NCBI RefSeq assembly: GCF_001544615.1
Contig: NZ_FCNV02000001.1
Coordinates: 62,001-126,000 of the forward strand
Direction: 5' to 3'
DNA length: 64,000 bases
From: Caballeronia concitans
GTDB taxonomy: Bacteria > Pseudomonadota > Gammaproteobacteria > Burkholderiales > Burkholderiaceae
The position numbers and the translations under genes were made by a program. The notes under the pieces are model-generated. The model did not search any database. It was not told the origin of the DNA and was given only the letters and a program-made list of their open reading frames with translations. Shown here in pieces: positions 36,980 to 45,759 of the stretch (its first letter is position 1; each line of letters begins with the position of its first letter).

Positions 36980-37314
36980 TGCGAATGCTTCCTGAAAAGC
37001 CGTAGTGGCACGGGCTGTCGGCCCAATAAAGTCGAGCCGATTATAGGTTCGGGTTCCTGCACATCAGCGCGGCCGACTAAACAATCGGATTTCTCTCAGC
37101 GATCGGCGCTTTCAGACTGCGCCTCAGAAAAGTTGGCAGCTTTGTGACAACCGCGCCGCGACGCCCGGCCGGACTGAAGAGAGCAATGCCTCTACACCTC
37201 AGCCGAAAGCGCGGCCTATCATGGTTTCATCCGGGATAGCGGCCGCGTGGCCGGTGTCACGCGTGACTGACAACGGCGGCTCACCGCGCCGAACGCTTTC
37301 AGGGAGACCGACGC
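36980..37314. other. Divergent intergenic region between the OmpA-domain and AidB-like genes
   Basis: A 335-bp region with no coding signal. On the minus strand a perfect TATAAT (plus-strand 37040-37045) lies about 60 bp ahead of the OmpA-domain start and is a likely -10 box, though no strong -35 is visible. Nothing distinctive was seen for the AidB-like gene. Confidence 0.5.
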
Positions 37315-39033
37315 ATGAACTCGCCTTCGGCCGATGCACACGATCATCCTTTCGGCGTGACACACGAAGTCACGAATCAGCCGCCGCCGCTGTGCGATTA
37401 CGACGCCTTCGCCGCCGATCGCGCGCTCGCTGCCGCCGTCGATCGCGAAGGCGCGAGCTGGCACGCGAATGCGCTGACCCGCGACGCCCGCGCGCTCACG
37501 CAGCCCGACGTCCTCGCGCTCGCGGAGCTCGCCAATCGCCACACGCCGGAACTGGCGACGCACGATGCGCGCGGCGAGCGCATCGACGCAATCGAGTTTC
37601 ATCCGGCGTGGCACGAACTGCTGCGGCGGCTGCGTCACGAAGGATTGCAGGCGCTTCCGTTCGAACCCGGCGCGCGCGCAGGTTCCATGGCCGCGCGCTG
37701 CGCGAGCTACTTCCTGCACGGCCAGCTCGAATCCGGTTCGCTGTGTCCGATCACGATGACCTTCGCGAGCATTCCCGTCTTGCGCAACGAACCGGCGCTG
37801 TATGCGCGGCTCGCCGGGCCGCTGCTTTCGCGCGAGCACGATCCGCGCGACATTCCGCTCGAAGCCGGCAAGCGCTCGATGATGATCGGCATGGGCATGA
37901 CCGAAAAGCAGGGCGGCTCCGATGTGCGCAGCAATCGCACGCGGGCGTATGCGGCCGGTGCCAGCGGAACGGGCGGGCGCGGAGGCGAATACCGGCTCGT
38001 CGGCCACAAGTGGTTCTTTTCGGCGCCGCAATGCGACGCGCATTTCGTGCTCGCGCGCACCGCCGACGATGGCGGCCTGTCGTGCTTCTACGTGCCGCGT
38101 TTCGCGCCGGACGGCCGCAAGAACGCGGTGCGCGTGCAGCGGCTGAAGGACAAGGTCGGCAATCGTTCGAACGCGAGCAGCGAAGTCGAATTTTTCGATG
38201 CCTACGGCGTAATGATCGGCGATGAAGGACGCGGCGTGCCGACGATCATCGAAATGGCGAACTTCACGCGGCTCGATTGCGTCATCGGCAGCGCGGCGCT
38301 GATGCGCGCGGCGCTCGTGCAGGCGATTCACCACGCGCGGCATCGGAGCGCGTTCGGCGCGCGGCTCGCCGATCAGCCGTTGATGCGCAACGTGCTCGCG
38401 GACCTCGCGCTGGAATCGGAGGCGGCGACGCTGCTGTTCATGCGGCTCGCGGGCGCGTTCGAGCAGAGCGCGGCAACCGGCAGCGCGCCGCTGATGCGCG
38501 CGTGGCGGCGCATCGTGACGCCGGCCGCGAAGTTCTGGGTGTGCAAGCGCGCGGTCGAGTTCACCGGCGAGGCGATGGAAGTCTGGGGCGGCAACGGCTA
38601 TGTCGAAACGGGGCCGATGGCGCGTTTTTATCGCGAAGCGCCGGTCAATTCGATCTGGGAAGGCTCGGGCAACGTGATGTGCCTCGACGTGCTGCGCGCG
38701 TTCGAGCGCGAGCAGGACGCGGCGCACGCGCTGTTCGACGACTGGCGGAATGCGGCGGCGCAATATCCGGCGCTTTCGGCGGCATTGCAAGGGCTCGTCG
38801 CGATGCTGACGGGCGATGCCGCGTCGCGCGAGGCGTCGGCGCGGGGCATTGCTCAGCGGCTGGCGTTATGCGCGCAAGGCGTGTTGATGGCGCGGCATGC
38901 TCCGGCGGACGTGGCGCAGGCGTTCATCGAAACGCGGTTGGGCGACGCGCGCGGCGAAACGGGGCGCGTGTTTGGGACGCTGCCGGCGCGGTTCGATCAT
39001 CGGGCGATCGTGGAGCGGGCGTTCGGGGTGTAG
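37315..39033 (+). CDS. Acyl-CoA dehydrogenase family protein (AidB/isovaleryl-CoA dehydrogenase-like)
   Basis: A 572-residue flavoprotein of the large AidB-like acyl-CoA dehydrogenase branch. GMGMTEKQGGSDVRSN, GHKWFFSAPQCDAHFVLART, and the C-terminal VEFTGEAMEVWGGNGYVETG with APVNSIWEGSGNVMCLDVLR are characteristic. In E. coli AidB protects DNA during alkylation stress; other members may act on acyl-CoA. No ada operon genes are nearby, so the role here is left open. Confidence 0.9.
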   Translation: MNSPSADAHDHPFGVTHEVTNQPPPLCDYDAFAADRALAAAVDREGASWHANALTRDARALTQPDVLALAELANRHTPELATHDARGERIDAIEFHPAWHELLRRLRHEGLQALPFEPGARAGSMAARCASYFLHGQLESGSLCPITMTFASIPVLRNEPALYARLAGPLLSREHDPRDIPLEAGKRSMMIGMGMTEKQGGSDVRSNRTRAYAAGASGTGGRGGEYRLVGHKWFFSAPQCDAHFVLARTADDGGLSCFYVPRFAPDGRKNAVRVQRLKDKVGNRSNASSEVEFFDAYGVMIGDEGRGVPTIIEMANFTRLDCVIGSAALMRAALVQAIHHARHRSAFGARLADQPLMRNVLADLALESEAATLLFMRLAGAFEQSAATGSAPLMRAWRRIVTPAAKFWVCKRAVEFTGEAMEVWGGNGYVETGPMARFYREAPVNSIWEGSGNVMCLDVLRAFEREQDAAHALFDDWRNAAAQYPALSAALQGLVAMLTGDAASREASARGIAQRLALCAQGVLMARHAPADVAQAFIETRLGDARGETGRVFGTLPARFDHRAIVERAFGV

Positions 39034-39057
39034 AAGCGGCGCGCGAGCCTGCGCGCC

Positions 39058-39360
39058 TTACCGCCCCGCCCTTCCCGCCTCGCGGATCGGCTCTTCGTTC
39101 TCCAGCCGATAAACCCACGACAGCAATTCCGCCACCGCGTGATAAAGCGCCGGCGGGATATGCGAATCGAGATCCACCTGCATCAGCAGCGACACCATGT
39201 CGGGCGAGTCGTGGACGTACACGCCCGCTTCCTTCGCGCGCTGCACGATCATTTCCGCGATCAGCCCGTAACCCTTCGCGACGACGCGCGGCGTCGCCTC
39301 GCGGTTGCCCGCGTCGTAGGTGAGTGCCGTCGCCTGCTTGCGGCCGTAGGGCGTGCTCAT
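39058..39360 (-). CDS. FlhB C-terminal-domain-like protein (FlhX type)
   Basis: A 100-residue stand-alone version of the cytoplasmic C-terminal domain of the flagellar export switch FlhB. ATPRVVAKGYGLIAEMI and IPPALYHAVAELLSWVYRL align with the FlhB domain, but the membrane part and the NPTH autocleavage motif are absent. The start Met falls about where mature, cleaved FlhB begins. It overlaps the FliK-like gene by ATGA and is the last gene of the fliS unit. In Helicobacter, FlhX can replace the cleaved FlhB fragment; a similar role is inferred. Confidence 0.88.
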   Translation of the reverse strand: MSTPYGRKQATALTYDAGNREATPRVVAKGYGLIAEMIVQRAKEAGVYVHDSPDMVSLLMQVDLDSHIPPALYHAVAELLSWVYRLENEEPIREAGRAGR

Positions 39361-40655
39361 GCCGAGCCTCCGTCGCCAGCCGGCGATGCGCGGAACAAAT
39401 GCGCGAGCGGCGAGCGCACCGGCTTCGCGCCCGCGTCGCTCGCGTTGCCGCCGCCGTTGAGTTCGATATCCGCGCCGTCGATCGAACGCACCGACATCGA
39501 CGCGAGCGCAATGCCCGCCGCATCCAGTTGACGCGCGAACGCCGCGCCTTCCGACGCGAGACGGCCCGCGCCCTTGTCGCTCGCCTTGATGCGCACCGCG
39601 AGCTTTTCGCCCGTCAGCACGAGTTCCGCGTCCACGGTGCCGAGCGCCGGCAGCGAAAGCGTCACGCGCGTGCGCCAGGCGCGGTCGTCGGCGGGAGCCT
39701 CGGACGGGCGGGCATCGCGCGGCTCGCGGGCGATTTCCCATTCGAAGCGCGTGCCCGGCCACGCCTCGCCTTGCCAGCGGAACTGGCCGTTGGCGAGCAC
39801 GTCGAGTTGCTGACGGACGACATCGAGCGTCGCCGGATGAATGCCCGCCGCAACGGACGCCTGCACCGCCGATTCATGCGTTCCCGGCTGCGCGGCCGCC
39901 GTGGGCGCGGCGCTCGCCGTCTGGGAATTGGACAGCACCGAAGCCGGCGCATCGCGCACCGAAGCGGCGAGCGCGGCCGCCTGCTGCGGCGTCTGCGGCA
40001 TCGCGACGGGGCGCGCGGGCAGCGGGGCATCGGTGAAGTCGGGGGTCGTAGCGGGATGCGCGGACCACGCATCGCCGGCGAAATCGAGCGGCATCGCGCG
40101 GGGATCGACGCGCGCCTGCGGCTCGTTCGAGAGCGACGCCGCGCTGCGCTGCCCCGCGAGCCATTGCGCGAGATGCGATTCGTAGAACAGCCCGCTTTCG
40201 CCGACGGTCTTCGCCAGCCCTTCGGCCAGCGCGCTCGCCGGCAGCGGCGGCAGGTTCAGGCTCGCGGCGCGCGCAGCCGCGACGGCGGCGGCGTTGGAGG
40301 AGAAAGCGGTATCGAAGAGACCGGTGGTGAGCGCGGCGAAGGCGCTCGCGGGACGCGGCGGCGTGGGCCATAAAGGCGTGTCGCCGATGACGGCGGGCGC
40401 CGCGCCGCCCAAGCGGGAGATCACGTCGAGCGTGCGCGCGACGCTGGAAAGCTCGGTTTGCGCCGATGCCGCCGACGCACCCGGCGCCGCCGTGACGGGC
40501 GTATCGACGGAATGGAACGCGCCCGCTTGCGTCGTCGTCCGGCTGGCGGCGGCGCCGGTCGCGCCGTTGACGCCATCGGCTGCGCGGATCGCGGACAGAA
40601 CGAGGTCGGTGCGGCTCGCGAGCAAGGCCGCGAGCGTGGAATCGAGTCCTGTCAT
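39357..40655 (-). CDS. FliK-like flagellar hook-length control family protein (second FliK)
   Basis: A 432-residue Ala/Pro-rich protein with a low-complexity N-terminal region and a C-terminal Flg_hook-like domain: TRVTLSLPALGTVDAELVLT then LAVRIKASDKG. It lacks a signal peptide. ATG 40655 fits the gap after fliT; longer in-frame extension runs through fliT. It is paired by a 4-bp overlap with the FlhB-like gene, matching the known FliK-FlhB partnership in export switching. A classical fliK also exists at 47854, so this is a paralogue of uncertain job. Confidence 0.82.
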   Translation of the reverse strand: MTGLDSTLAALLASRTDLVLSAIRAADGVNGATGAAASRTTTQAGAFHSVDTPVTAAPGASAASAQTELSSVARTLDVISRLGGAAPAVIGDTPLWPTPPRPASAFAALTTGLFDTAFSSNAAAVAAARAASLNLPPLPASALAEGLAKTVGESGLFYESHLAQWLAGQRSAASLSNEPQARVDPRAMPLDFAGDAWSAHPATTPDFTDAPLPARPVAMPQTPQQAAALAASVRDAPASVLSNSQTASAAPTAAAQPGTHESAVQASVAAGIHPATLDVVRQQLDVLANGQFRWQGEAWPGTRFEWEIAREPRDARPSEAPADDRAWRTRVTLSLPALGTVDAELVLTGEKLAVRIKASDKGAGRLASEGAAFARQLDAAGIALASMSVRSIDGADIELNGGGNASDAGAKPVRSPLAHLFRASPAGDGGSA

Positions 40656-40708
40656 GCCGAAATCCTCATGGGCGTCCGCCGTGCGAAGCGGCGGGCGCAA
40701 GGCGGCTG

Positions 40709-41038
40709 CTAACGCAGTCCGACCATCTTTTTCAGAACACGCGCCGTGCTGTTGACGGTGAAGAGCGCCGACAGGCGCGCGAGACTCGGCGAGCTCAGAT
40801 CGCGAATGGCGGCGTCGTCGGCGAGAATCTTCTTCACCAGGTCCAGCTTGCGCGCCCGGGCGCTTTCGTCGAGGTCCGATCCGGCGTTCGTTTCCTTCAA
40901 CTGATCGACCAACTCGCGATACGCGCTCTGCATCGCCTTCAGTTCGCTCCATTCGCCCTCGCGCGCCGCGACCAGCATCTGGGCGGAAAGTGCGGCGATG
41001 GCTTCGTAGTGAGCGAAGTATTCTTGTGTGGTTTTCAT
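40709..41038 (-). CDS. fliT: Flagellar protein FliT
   Basis: A 109-residue helical chaperone. YFAHYEAIAALSAQMLVAAR at the N-terminus and the spacing to a short acidic middle fit FliT, which in enterics binds the filament cap protein FliD and FlhDC. It is 31 bp after fliS on the same strand. No fliD or fliC is in the window. Sequence conservation in FliT is low; the call leans on length and the fliS neighbour. Confidence 0.8.
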   Translation of the reverse strand: MKTTQEYFAHYEAIAALSAQMLVAAREGEWSELKAMQSAYRELVDQLKETNAGSDLDESARARKLDLVKKILADDAAIRDLSSPSLARLSALFTVNSTARVLKKMVGLR

Positions 41039-41069
41039 TCTTCTCCGGCAGTCGCCCGCCGCTTTCCGT

Positions 41070-41489
41070 TCAGACGGCGGCCGCGGTCATCTTCGCCACT
41101 TCCGGTCCGATTCCAACCCACGCTTCCTCGAGCGTCGCCAGCAAGTCGTCCACTTCCACGAGCATCGTCTCGTCCTGCTTCAGGTTCGCTTCCAGAAGCC
41201 GGCGCGTCATGTACTCGTACAGCGCGTCCAGCCGCTGCGCGATTTCGCCGCCCGCTTCCTTGTTCAGCGCCTGTTGCAGACCGCTCTCGACGATGCTGAT
41301 CGCCTTGCTGATCGCCGCTCCGCGTGCGCCGACGTTGTTCTGCTGCTGATGCATCCGCGCCTGCGCGATGGCCTGCCGCGCGCCCTGATAGAGCATCACG
41401 ATGAGCCGGTGCGGGCTGGCTCCCATCACGCCCGTCTGAACGCCGACGCGCGCATATGCGTTGGCTCCCGCCTGTCCCTGCGAATACAT
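41070..41489 (-). CDS. fliS: Flagellar export chaperone FliS
   Basis: Binds flagellin in the cytosol and prevents early polymerisation. The 139-residue protein has the family start YAxxxVQTGVMGASPHRLIV (here AYARVGVQTGVMGASPHRLI), then VMLYQGARQAI and ALYEYMTRRLLEANLKQD. ATG 41489 gives the usual length; a longer frame runs into the promoter. First gene of fliS-fliT-fliK2-flhX behind a sigma-28 promoter. Confidence 0.95.
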   Translation of the reverse strand: MYSQGQAGANAYARVGVQTGVMGASPHRLIVMLYQGARQAIAQARMHQQQNNVGARGAAISKAISIVESGLQQALNKEAGGEIAQRLDALYEYMTRRLLEANLKQDETMLVEVDDLLATLEEAWVGIGPEVAKMTAAAV

Positions 41490-41644
41490 CGATGGCTCTC
41501 CCAAATTGCGATGCCGGCGCGGCGCTTCGGGCCGCCCGTCCGGACGCCTGCGGCGTCTGCCCGGTAAAAGTCGGTGCTGGCGAAAACACGCTGGCGCCGC
41601 CCGCTGTCGCGAGCGAACCATCGTTCGCCGTGCTGTTATCGGGG

Positions 41645-41671
41645 TTATCGGAGAAACGCGGCAAAGCTTTA
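41645..41671 (-). promoter_or_regulatory. Sigma-28 (FliA) promoter of the fliS operon
   Basis: On the minus strand TAAAGCTT, an 11-nt spacer and TCCGATAA match the FliA consensus TAAAGTTT-N11-GCCGATAA at all but two positions. It lies about 155 bp upstream of fliS and points to late (class 3) expression. Confidence 0.85.
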
Positions 41672-41726
41672 GGGCGCAAGGCTCGGGGCCATACCGGCTG
41701 GACGCGCGGGACGGCGTTTCAGCGCG

Positions 41727-42080
41727 TCAGACCGAGATCTGCATGATGTCGTTGTAGGCCGAGACCAGCTTGTTGCGCACCTGCAGGCCGAATTGCAGCC
41801 CGACGTTCGCCTTCTGCATGTCCACCATCACGTCGTTGAGCGAGACGTTCGGCGCGCCGATCTCGAATGCGTGCGCTTCCTTGAGCGCGCTCGTCTGGTT
41901 GTCGCTGATCTTGTCGATCGACGATTTCAGCGCGTCCGCGAAACTGCCCGCGCTCACCGCGCCCGAGCCGCCGCTTTGTCCGGTGACCGCGCCGGACGCC
42001 GTCGCGCCGCCGGCCGCCTGCGCGGACATCGACTGGATCGCGCTCAGTGCGGCGGAAAGCGGATTGATCGGAAAGTTCAT
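41727..42080 (-). CDS. fliE: Flagellar hook-basal body protein FliE
   Basis: Links the MS ring to the rod. The 117-residue protein has the conserved C-terminal half: [20 protein letters not shown], then [20 protein letters not shown] and [16 protein letters not shown], as expected for FliE. An Ala/Gly/Ser linker fills the N-terminal third. Single gene divergent from fliF; the 257-bp gap between them should hold both promoters, but no clear consensus was identified. Confidence 0.95.
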   Translation of the reverse strand: MNFPINPLSAALSAIQSMSAQAAGGATASGAVTGQSGGSGAVSAGSFADALKSSIDKISDNQTSALKEAHAFEIGAPNVSLNDVMVDMQKANVGLQFGLQVRNKLVSAYNDIMQISV

Positions 42081-42337
42081 GTTGACTCCGTGTGACTGAA
42101 ACGCTGTTGCAAAGGCCGGAAAAGGGTCCGGACGGCGCTCGAAAGCCTCGTCGGGACATGAAAAAGATTAGCAGCGGGTGCGTTTCCAAACCGCCCGAAG
42201 AACGGGGGAAACCCGGCTCTATTCGTCGAATCGACTTGCAATGTTGTGCGGATAATCCCCATCGTGAAAAGACTTCCTCAACCGCTGACGCACAGTCGCG
42301 GCAGGAAGACGCAACAGATTCGGAGTATCGACGCCAA

Positions 42338-44113
42338 ATGGAAACGCCCAACAATTCTTTGATCACGCCCGACGCCAGAATGGGTCTGGCGGGCGCGCAG
42401 CCAGGCGCGGCCGGCAGCCCCGCCGCGGGCGCGGGCCTTTCCGGCGCGGATTTCGGCGGCTTTGCGCAGCGCGTGCCGATGCTGTCGCAGTTCCGCTCGA
42501 ACCCGCGCGTGCCGCTGATCATCGCGGTCGCCGTCCTCGCGATGGTCGTCGCGGGCCTCTTGCTGTGGTCGCGCCAGCCGGACTATCGCGTGCTGTTCAG
42601 CAATCTGTCGGATCGCGACGGCGGCGCAATCGTTGCCGCGCTCCAGCAGGGCAATATTCCGTACAAGCTCTCGGACGGCGGCGGCGCCATTCTCGTGCCG
42701 GCCGAACAGGTTCACGAAACGCGCCTGCGTCTCGCGAGCCAGGGTTTGCCGAAGAACGGCTCGGTCGGCTTCGAACTGATGGACAACCAGAAGTTCGGCA
42801 TCAGCCAGTTCGCGGAACAGATCAACTATCAGCGCGCGCTCGAAGGCGAGCTGGAACGCACCATCGGCTCGATTTCGTCGATGAAGTCGGCGCGCGTGCA
42901 TCTCGCCATTCCGAAGCCGAGCGTCTTCGTGCGCGACAAGGAACTGCCGACCGCTTCCGTGATGATCAACCTCTACCCCGGCCGCGTGCTCGACGAAGGC
43001 CAGGTGCTCGCGATCGCGCACATGGTCGCGTCGGGCGTGGCGGACATGCCGGTGAAGAACGTGAACATCGTCGATCAGGACGGCAACCTGCTCACGAGCC
43101 AGAGCGCGGCGAGCGGTCTCGACGCATCGCAACTGAAATATGTGCAGCAGATCGAGCACAACACGCAAAAGCGCATCGACGCGATCCTCGCGCCGCTCTT
43201 CGGCGCCGGCAATGCGCGCTCGCAGGTCAGCGCGGACATCGACTTCTCGAAGCTCGAGCAGACCGCCGAAAGCTACGGCCCGAACGCGAATCCGCAGAGC
43301 ACGGCGATCCGCAGCCAGCAATCGAGCGAATCGAGCGAAACGTCGGGCAGCGGCGCGACGGGCGTGCCGGGCGCGCTCTCGAACCAGCCGCCGCAGCCGG
43401 CATCCGCGCCGGTCGACGCCGCCGCATCGGGCTCGGCCGCTGCGAAGTCCACGCCGCAAAACCTGCGCAAGGACACGACGACGAACTACGAAGTGGATCG
43501 CACCGTGCGCCACTTCGAGCAGGCGACGGGCGGCATCAAGCGTCTTTCCGTGGCGGTGGTCGTCAATTACGAAAAGCAGGTCGATGCGAAGGGCAAGGTC
43601 ACGATGACGCCGCTCGCCGCCGACAAGCTCGCGCAAGTCCAGCAGCTCGTGAAGGACGCGATGGGCTACGACGAGAAGCGCGGCGATTCGGTGAACGTGG
43701 TGAACAGCTCGTTCTCGTCGAACCTGGACATGACGCCCGACGTGCCGTGGTGGCGCACGCCCGACATGATCGCGCGGGGCATCGCGCTGGCGAAGTACGT
43801 GGGCATCGGCATCGTCGCGCTGTTCCTGTACTTCAGCATGGTGAAGCCGGCAATGCGCCGCGCCTTCCCGCCGCCGCCGGAACTCGCGCCTACGCTGGCG
43901 GGCGGCCCGGACGATCTCTCGCTGCTCGACGGCCCGACCTTGGACGGCGAGAAGAAGGAAGACGAAGAAAAGGATGCCGAGGTGAGTCTCCTCGGTCATG
44001 AAAGCAACAAGGCGAAATTCGATCGCAATCTCGAGTACGCGCGCATGGTCGCGCGTCAGGACCCGAGAATCGTTGCGACGGTCGTAAAGAACTGGGTGTC
44101 CGATGAACGCTGA
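42338..44113 (+). CDS. fliF: Flagellar MS-ring protein FliF
   Basis: Forms the membrane-supramembrane ring on which the flagellum assembles. The 591-residue protein has a first membrane helix VPLIIAVAVLAMVVAGLLLW, the YscJ/FliF domain (YRVLFSNLSDRDGGAIVAAL and RLRLASQGLPKNGSVGFELM), a low-complexity periplasmic linker and a second helix YVGIGIVALFLYFSMV. A charged C-tail EYARMVARQDPRIVATVVKNW binds FliG. ATG 42338 was chosen; an upstream frame extends into the fliE promoter. It overlaps fliG by 11 bp. Confidence 0.96.
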   Translation: METPNNSLITPDARMGLAGAQPGAAGSPAAGAGLSGADFGGFAQRVPMLSQFRSNPRVPLIIAVAVLAMVVAGLLLWSRQPDYRVLFSNLSDRDGGAIVAALQQGNIPYKLSDGGGAILVPAEQVHETRLRLASQGLPKNGSVGFELMDNQKFGISQFAEQINYQRALEGELERTIGSISSMKSARVHLAIPKPSVFVRDKELPTASVMINLYPGRVLDEGQVLAIAHMVASGVADMPVKNVNIVDQDGNLLTSQSAASGLDASQLKYVQQIEHNTQKRIDAILAPLFGAGNARSQVSADIDFSKLEQTAESYGPNANPQSTAIRSQQSSESSETSGSGATGVPGALSNQPPQPASAPVDAAASGSAAAKSTPQNLRKDTTTNYEVDRTVRHFEQATGGIKRLSVAVVVNYEKQVDAKGKVTMTPLAADKLAQVQQLVKDAMGYDEKRGDSVNVVNSSFSSNLDMTPDVPWWRTPDMIARGIALAKYVGIGIVALFLYFSMVKPAMRRAFPPPPELAPTLAGGPDDLSLLDGPTLDGEKKEDEEKDAEVSLLGHESNKAKFDRNLEYARMVARQDPRIVATVVKNWVSDER

Positions 44114-45098
44114 AGGCCTGAATAAAGCCGCGCTCCTCCTGATGTCGATCGGTGAGGAAGAAGCCGCCGACGTTTTCAAGTATCTCGCGCCGCGCGAGGT
44201 GCAGAAGATCGGCGCGACGATGGCGGCGCTGAAGAACGTGACGCGCGAGCAGCTCGACAACGTGCTGACCGAGTTCGTCTCGGAAGCGGAAAAGCACACG
44301 GCGCTGTCGCTCGATTCGAGCGAGTACATCCGCTCGGTGCTGACGAAGGCGCTCGGCGAAAACAAGGCCGGCGCGCTGATCGACCGCATTCTGCAAGGCA
44401 GCGACACGAGCGGCATCGAAGGCCTGAAGTGGATGGACTCGGGCGCGGTCGCGGAACTCATCAAGAACGAGCATCCGCAGATCATCGCGACGATTCTCGT
44501 GCACCTGGACCGCGATCAGGCGTCGGAAATCGTGTCGCTGCTGAACGACCGCCTGCGCAACGACGTGCTCCTGCGCATTGCGACGCTCGACGGCATTCAG
44601 CCCGCCGCGCTGCGCGAACTCGACGACGTGCTGACCACGCTCCTCTCCGGCAGCGACAACCTGAAGCGCGCGCCGATGGGCGGCATCCGCACGGCAGCCG
44701 AGATTCTCAACTTCATGTCGAGCAATCACGAGGAAGGCGTGCTGTCGAACGTGCGCGAATACGACGCCGAACTGGCGCAGAAGATCATCGACCAGATGTT
44801 CGTGTTCGAGAACCTGATGGACCTCGAAGACCGCGCGATCCAGTTGCTCTTGAAGGAAGTGGAATCCGAAACGCTGATCGTGTCGCTCAAGGGCGCGCAG
44901 CCGGGATTGCGCCAGAAGTTCCTGTCGAACATGTCGCAGCGCGCGGCCGAACTGCTCGCCGAAGACCTCGATTCGCGCGGTCCGGTGCGCGTGTCGGAAG
45001 TGGAACAGCAGCAGCGCAAGATCCTGCAGATCGTGCGCAATCTCGCCGAAAACGGCCAGATCCAGCTAGGCGGCAAGGCGGAGGACGCATATGTCTAA
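44103..45098 (+). CDS. fliG: Flagellar motor switch protein FliG
   Basis: Rotor protein that takes torque from MotA. The 331-residue protein has AALLLMSIGEEEAADVFKYL at the start, the EHPQ motif in IKNEHPQIIATILVHLD, MFVFENLMDLEDRAIQLLLK (the MFVF motif region) and a C-terminal domain with charged residues. Length is normal. It overlaps fliF and fliH (8 bp), in the order fliFGHIJK. Confidence 0.97.
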   Translation: MNAEGLNKAALLLMSIGEEEAADVFKYLAPREVQKIGATMAALKNVTREQLDNVLTEFVSEAEKHTALSLDSSEYIRSVLTKALGENKAGALIDRILQGSDTSGIEGLKWMDSGAVAELIKNEHPQIIATILVHLDRDQASEIVSLLNDRLRNDVLLRIATLDGIQPAALRELDDVLTTLLSGSDNLKRAPMGGIRTAAEILNFMSSNHEEGVLSNVREYDAELAQKIIDQMFVFENLMDLEDRAIQLLLKEVESETLIVSLKGAQPGLRQKFLSNMSQRAAELLAEDLDSRGPVRVSEVEQQQRKILQIVRNLAENGQIQLGGKAEDAYV

Positions 45099-45759
45099 CG
45101 CCGCGGCCGCGAAGGCGAACATGTCCGCGTATCAACGCTGGGAGATGGCGTCGTTCGATCCCGTCACCGTCGACAACAGTGCGGCGGATCAGGCCGCGCT
45201 CGAAGCGCATCTGCGCCGCGTCGAGGAAGACGCGCACGCCCAGGGGCTTGCGAAGGGACACGTCGCCGGTCAGGCGCTCGGCTTCAAGACGGGCTTCGAG
45301 CAGGGTCAGGCGAAGGGTTTCGAGGAAGGCCGCAAGGAAGCGCTCGCGCAAGCCGAGCAACTCGCGCAGATCGCCGATACGTTCAGGACCGCGCTGCAAG
45401 CCGCCGATGCGGCCATCGCGGAGACGCTCGCCGCGCTCGCCATCGACATTGCGCAGCAGGTCGTGCGTCAGCATTTGACGCTCGATCCGACCGCGCTCGT
45501 CGCCGTGGCGCGGGAAGTGATCGCCGCCGAGCCGGAGCTTTCGGGCACGCCGACGTTGATCGTCAGCCCGACGGATCTGCCGGTCGTCGATTCGTATCTG
45601 AAGGAAGAACTGGAAGCCGCCGGCTGGACCGTGCGGCCCGATCCGACCATCGAACGCGGCGGCTGCAAGGCGCACGCCGCGACCGGCGAAATCGACGCGA
45701 CCAACGCGTCGCGCTGGGAACGCGTGGCCGCCGCGCTCGGGAGCAACAAGCCGTGGTGA
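45091..45759 (+). CDS. fliH: Flagellar assembly protein FliH
   Basis: Cytosolic regulator of the export ATPase FliI. The 222-residue protein carries glycine-spaced helix repeats (AxxxGxxxG pattern, for example [15 protein letters not shown] and preceding [20 protein letters not shown]), which are a FliH hallmark, and a C-terminal V-type-ATPase E-like domain. It overlaps fliG by 8 bp and fliI by 7 bp. Confidence 0.93.
   Translation: MSNAAAAKANMSAYQRWEMASFDPVTVDNSAADQAALEAHLRRVEEDAHAQGLAKGHVAGQALGFKTGFEQGQAKGFEEGRKEALAQAEQLAQIADTFRTALQAADAAIAETLAALAIDIAQQVVRQHLTLDPTALVAVAREVIAAEPELSGTPTLIVSPTDLPVVDSYLKEELEAAGWTVRPDPTIERGGCKAHAATGEIDATNASRWERVAAALGSNKPW

Noticed and set aside
39038-39057. Hairpin GGCGCGC/GCGCGCC between the AidB-like and FlhB-like genes
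   Set aside because: Seven-bp stem without a T run on either strand; not strong enough to call a terminator.
42278-44485. 735-codon minus-strand frame opposite fliF and fliG
   Set aside because: Arg/His/Leu-rich shadow of two certain flagellar genes; no family features.
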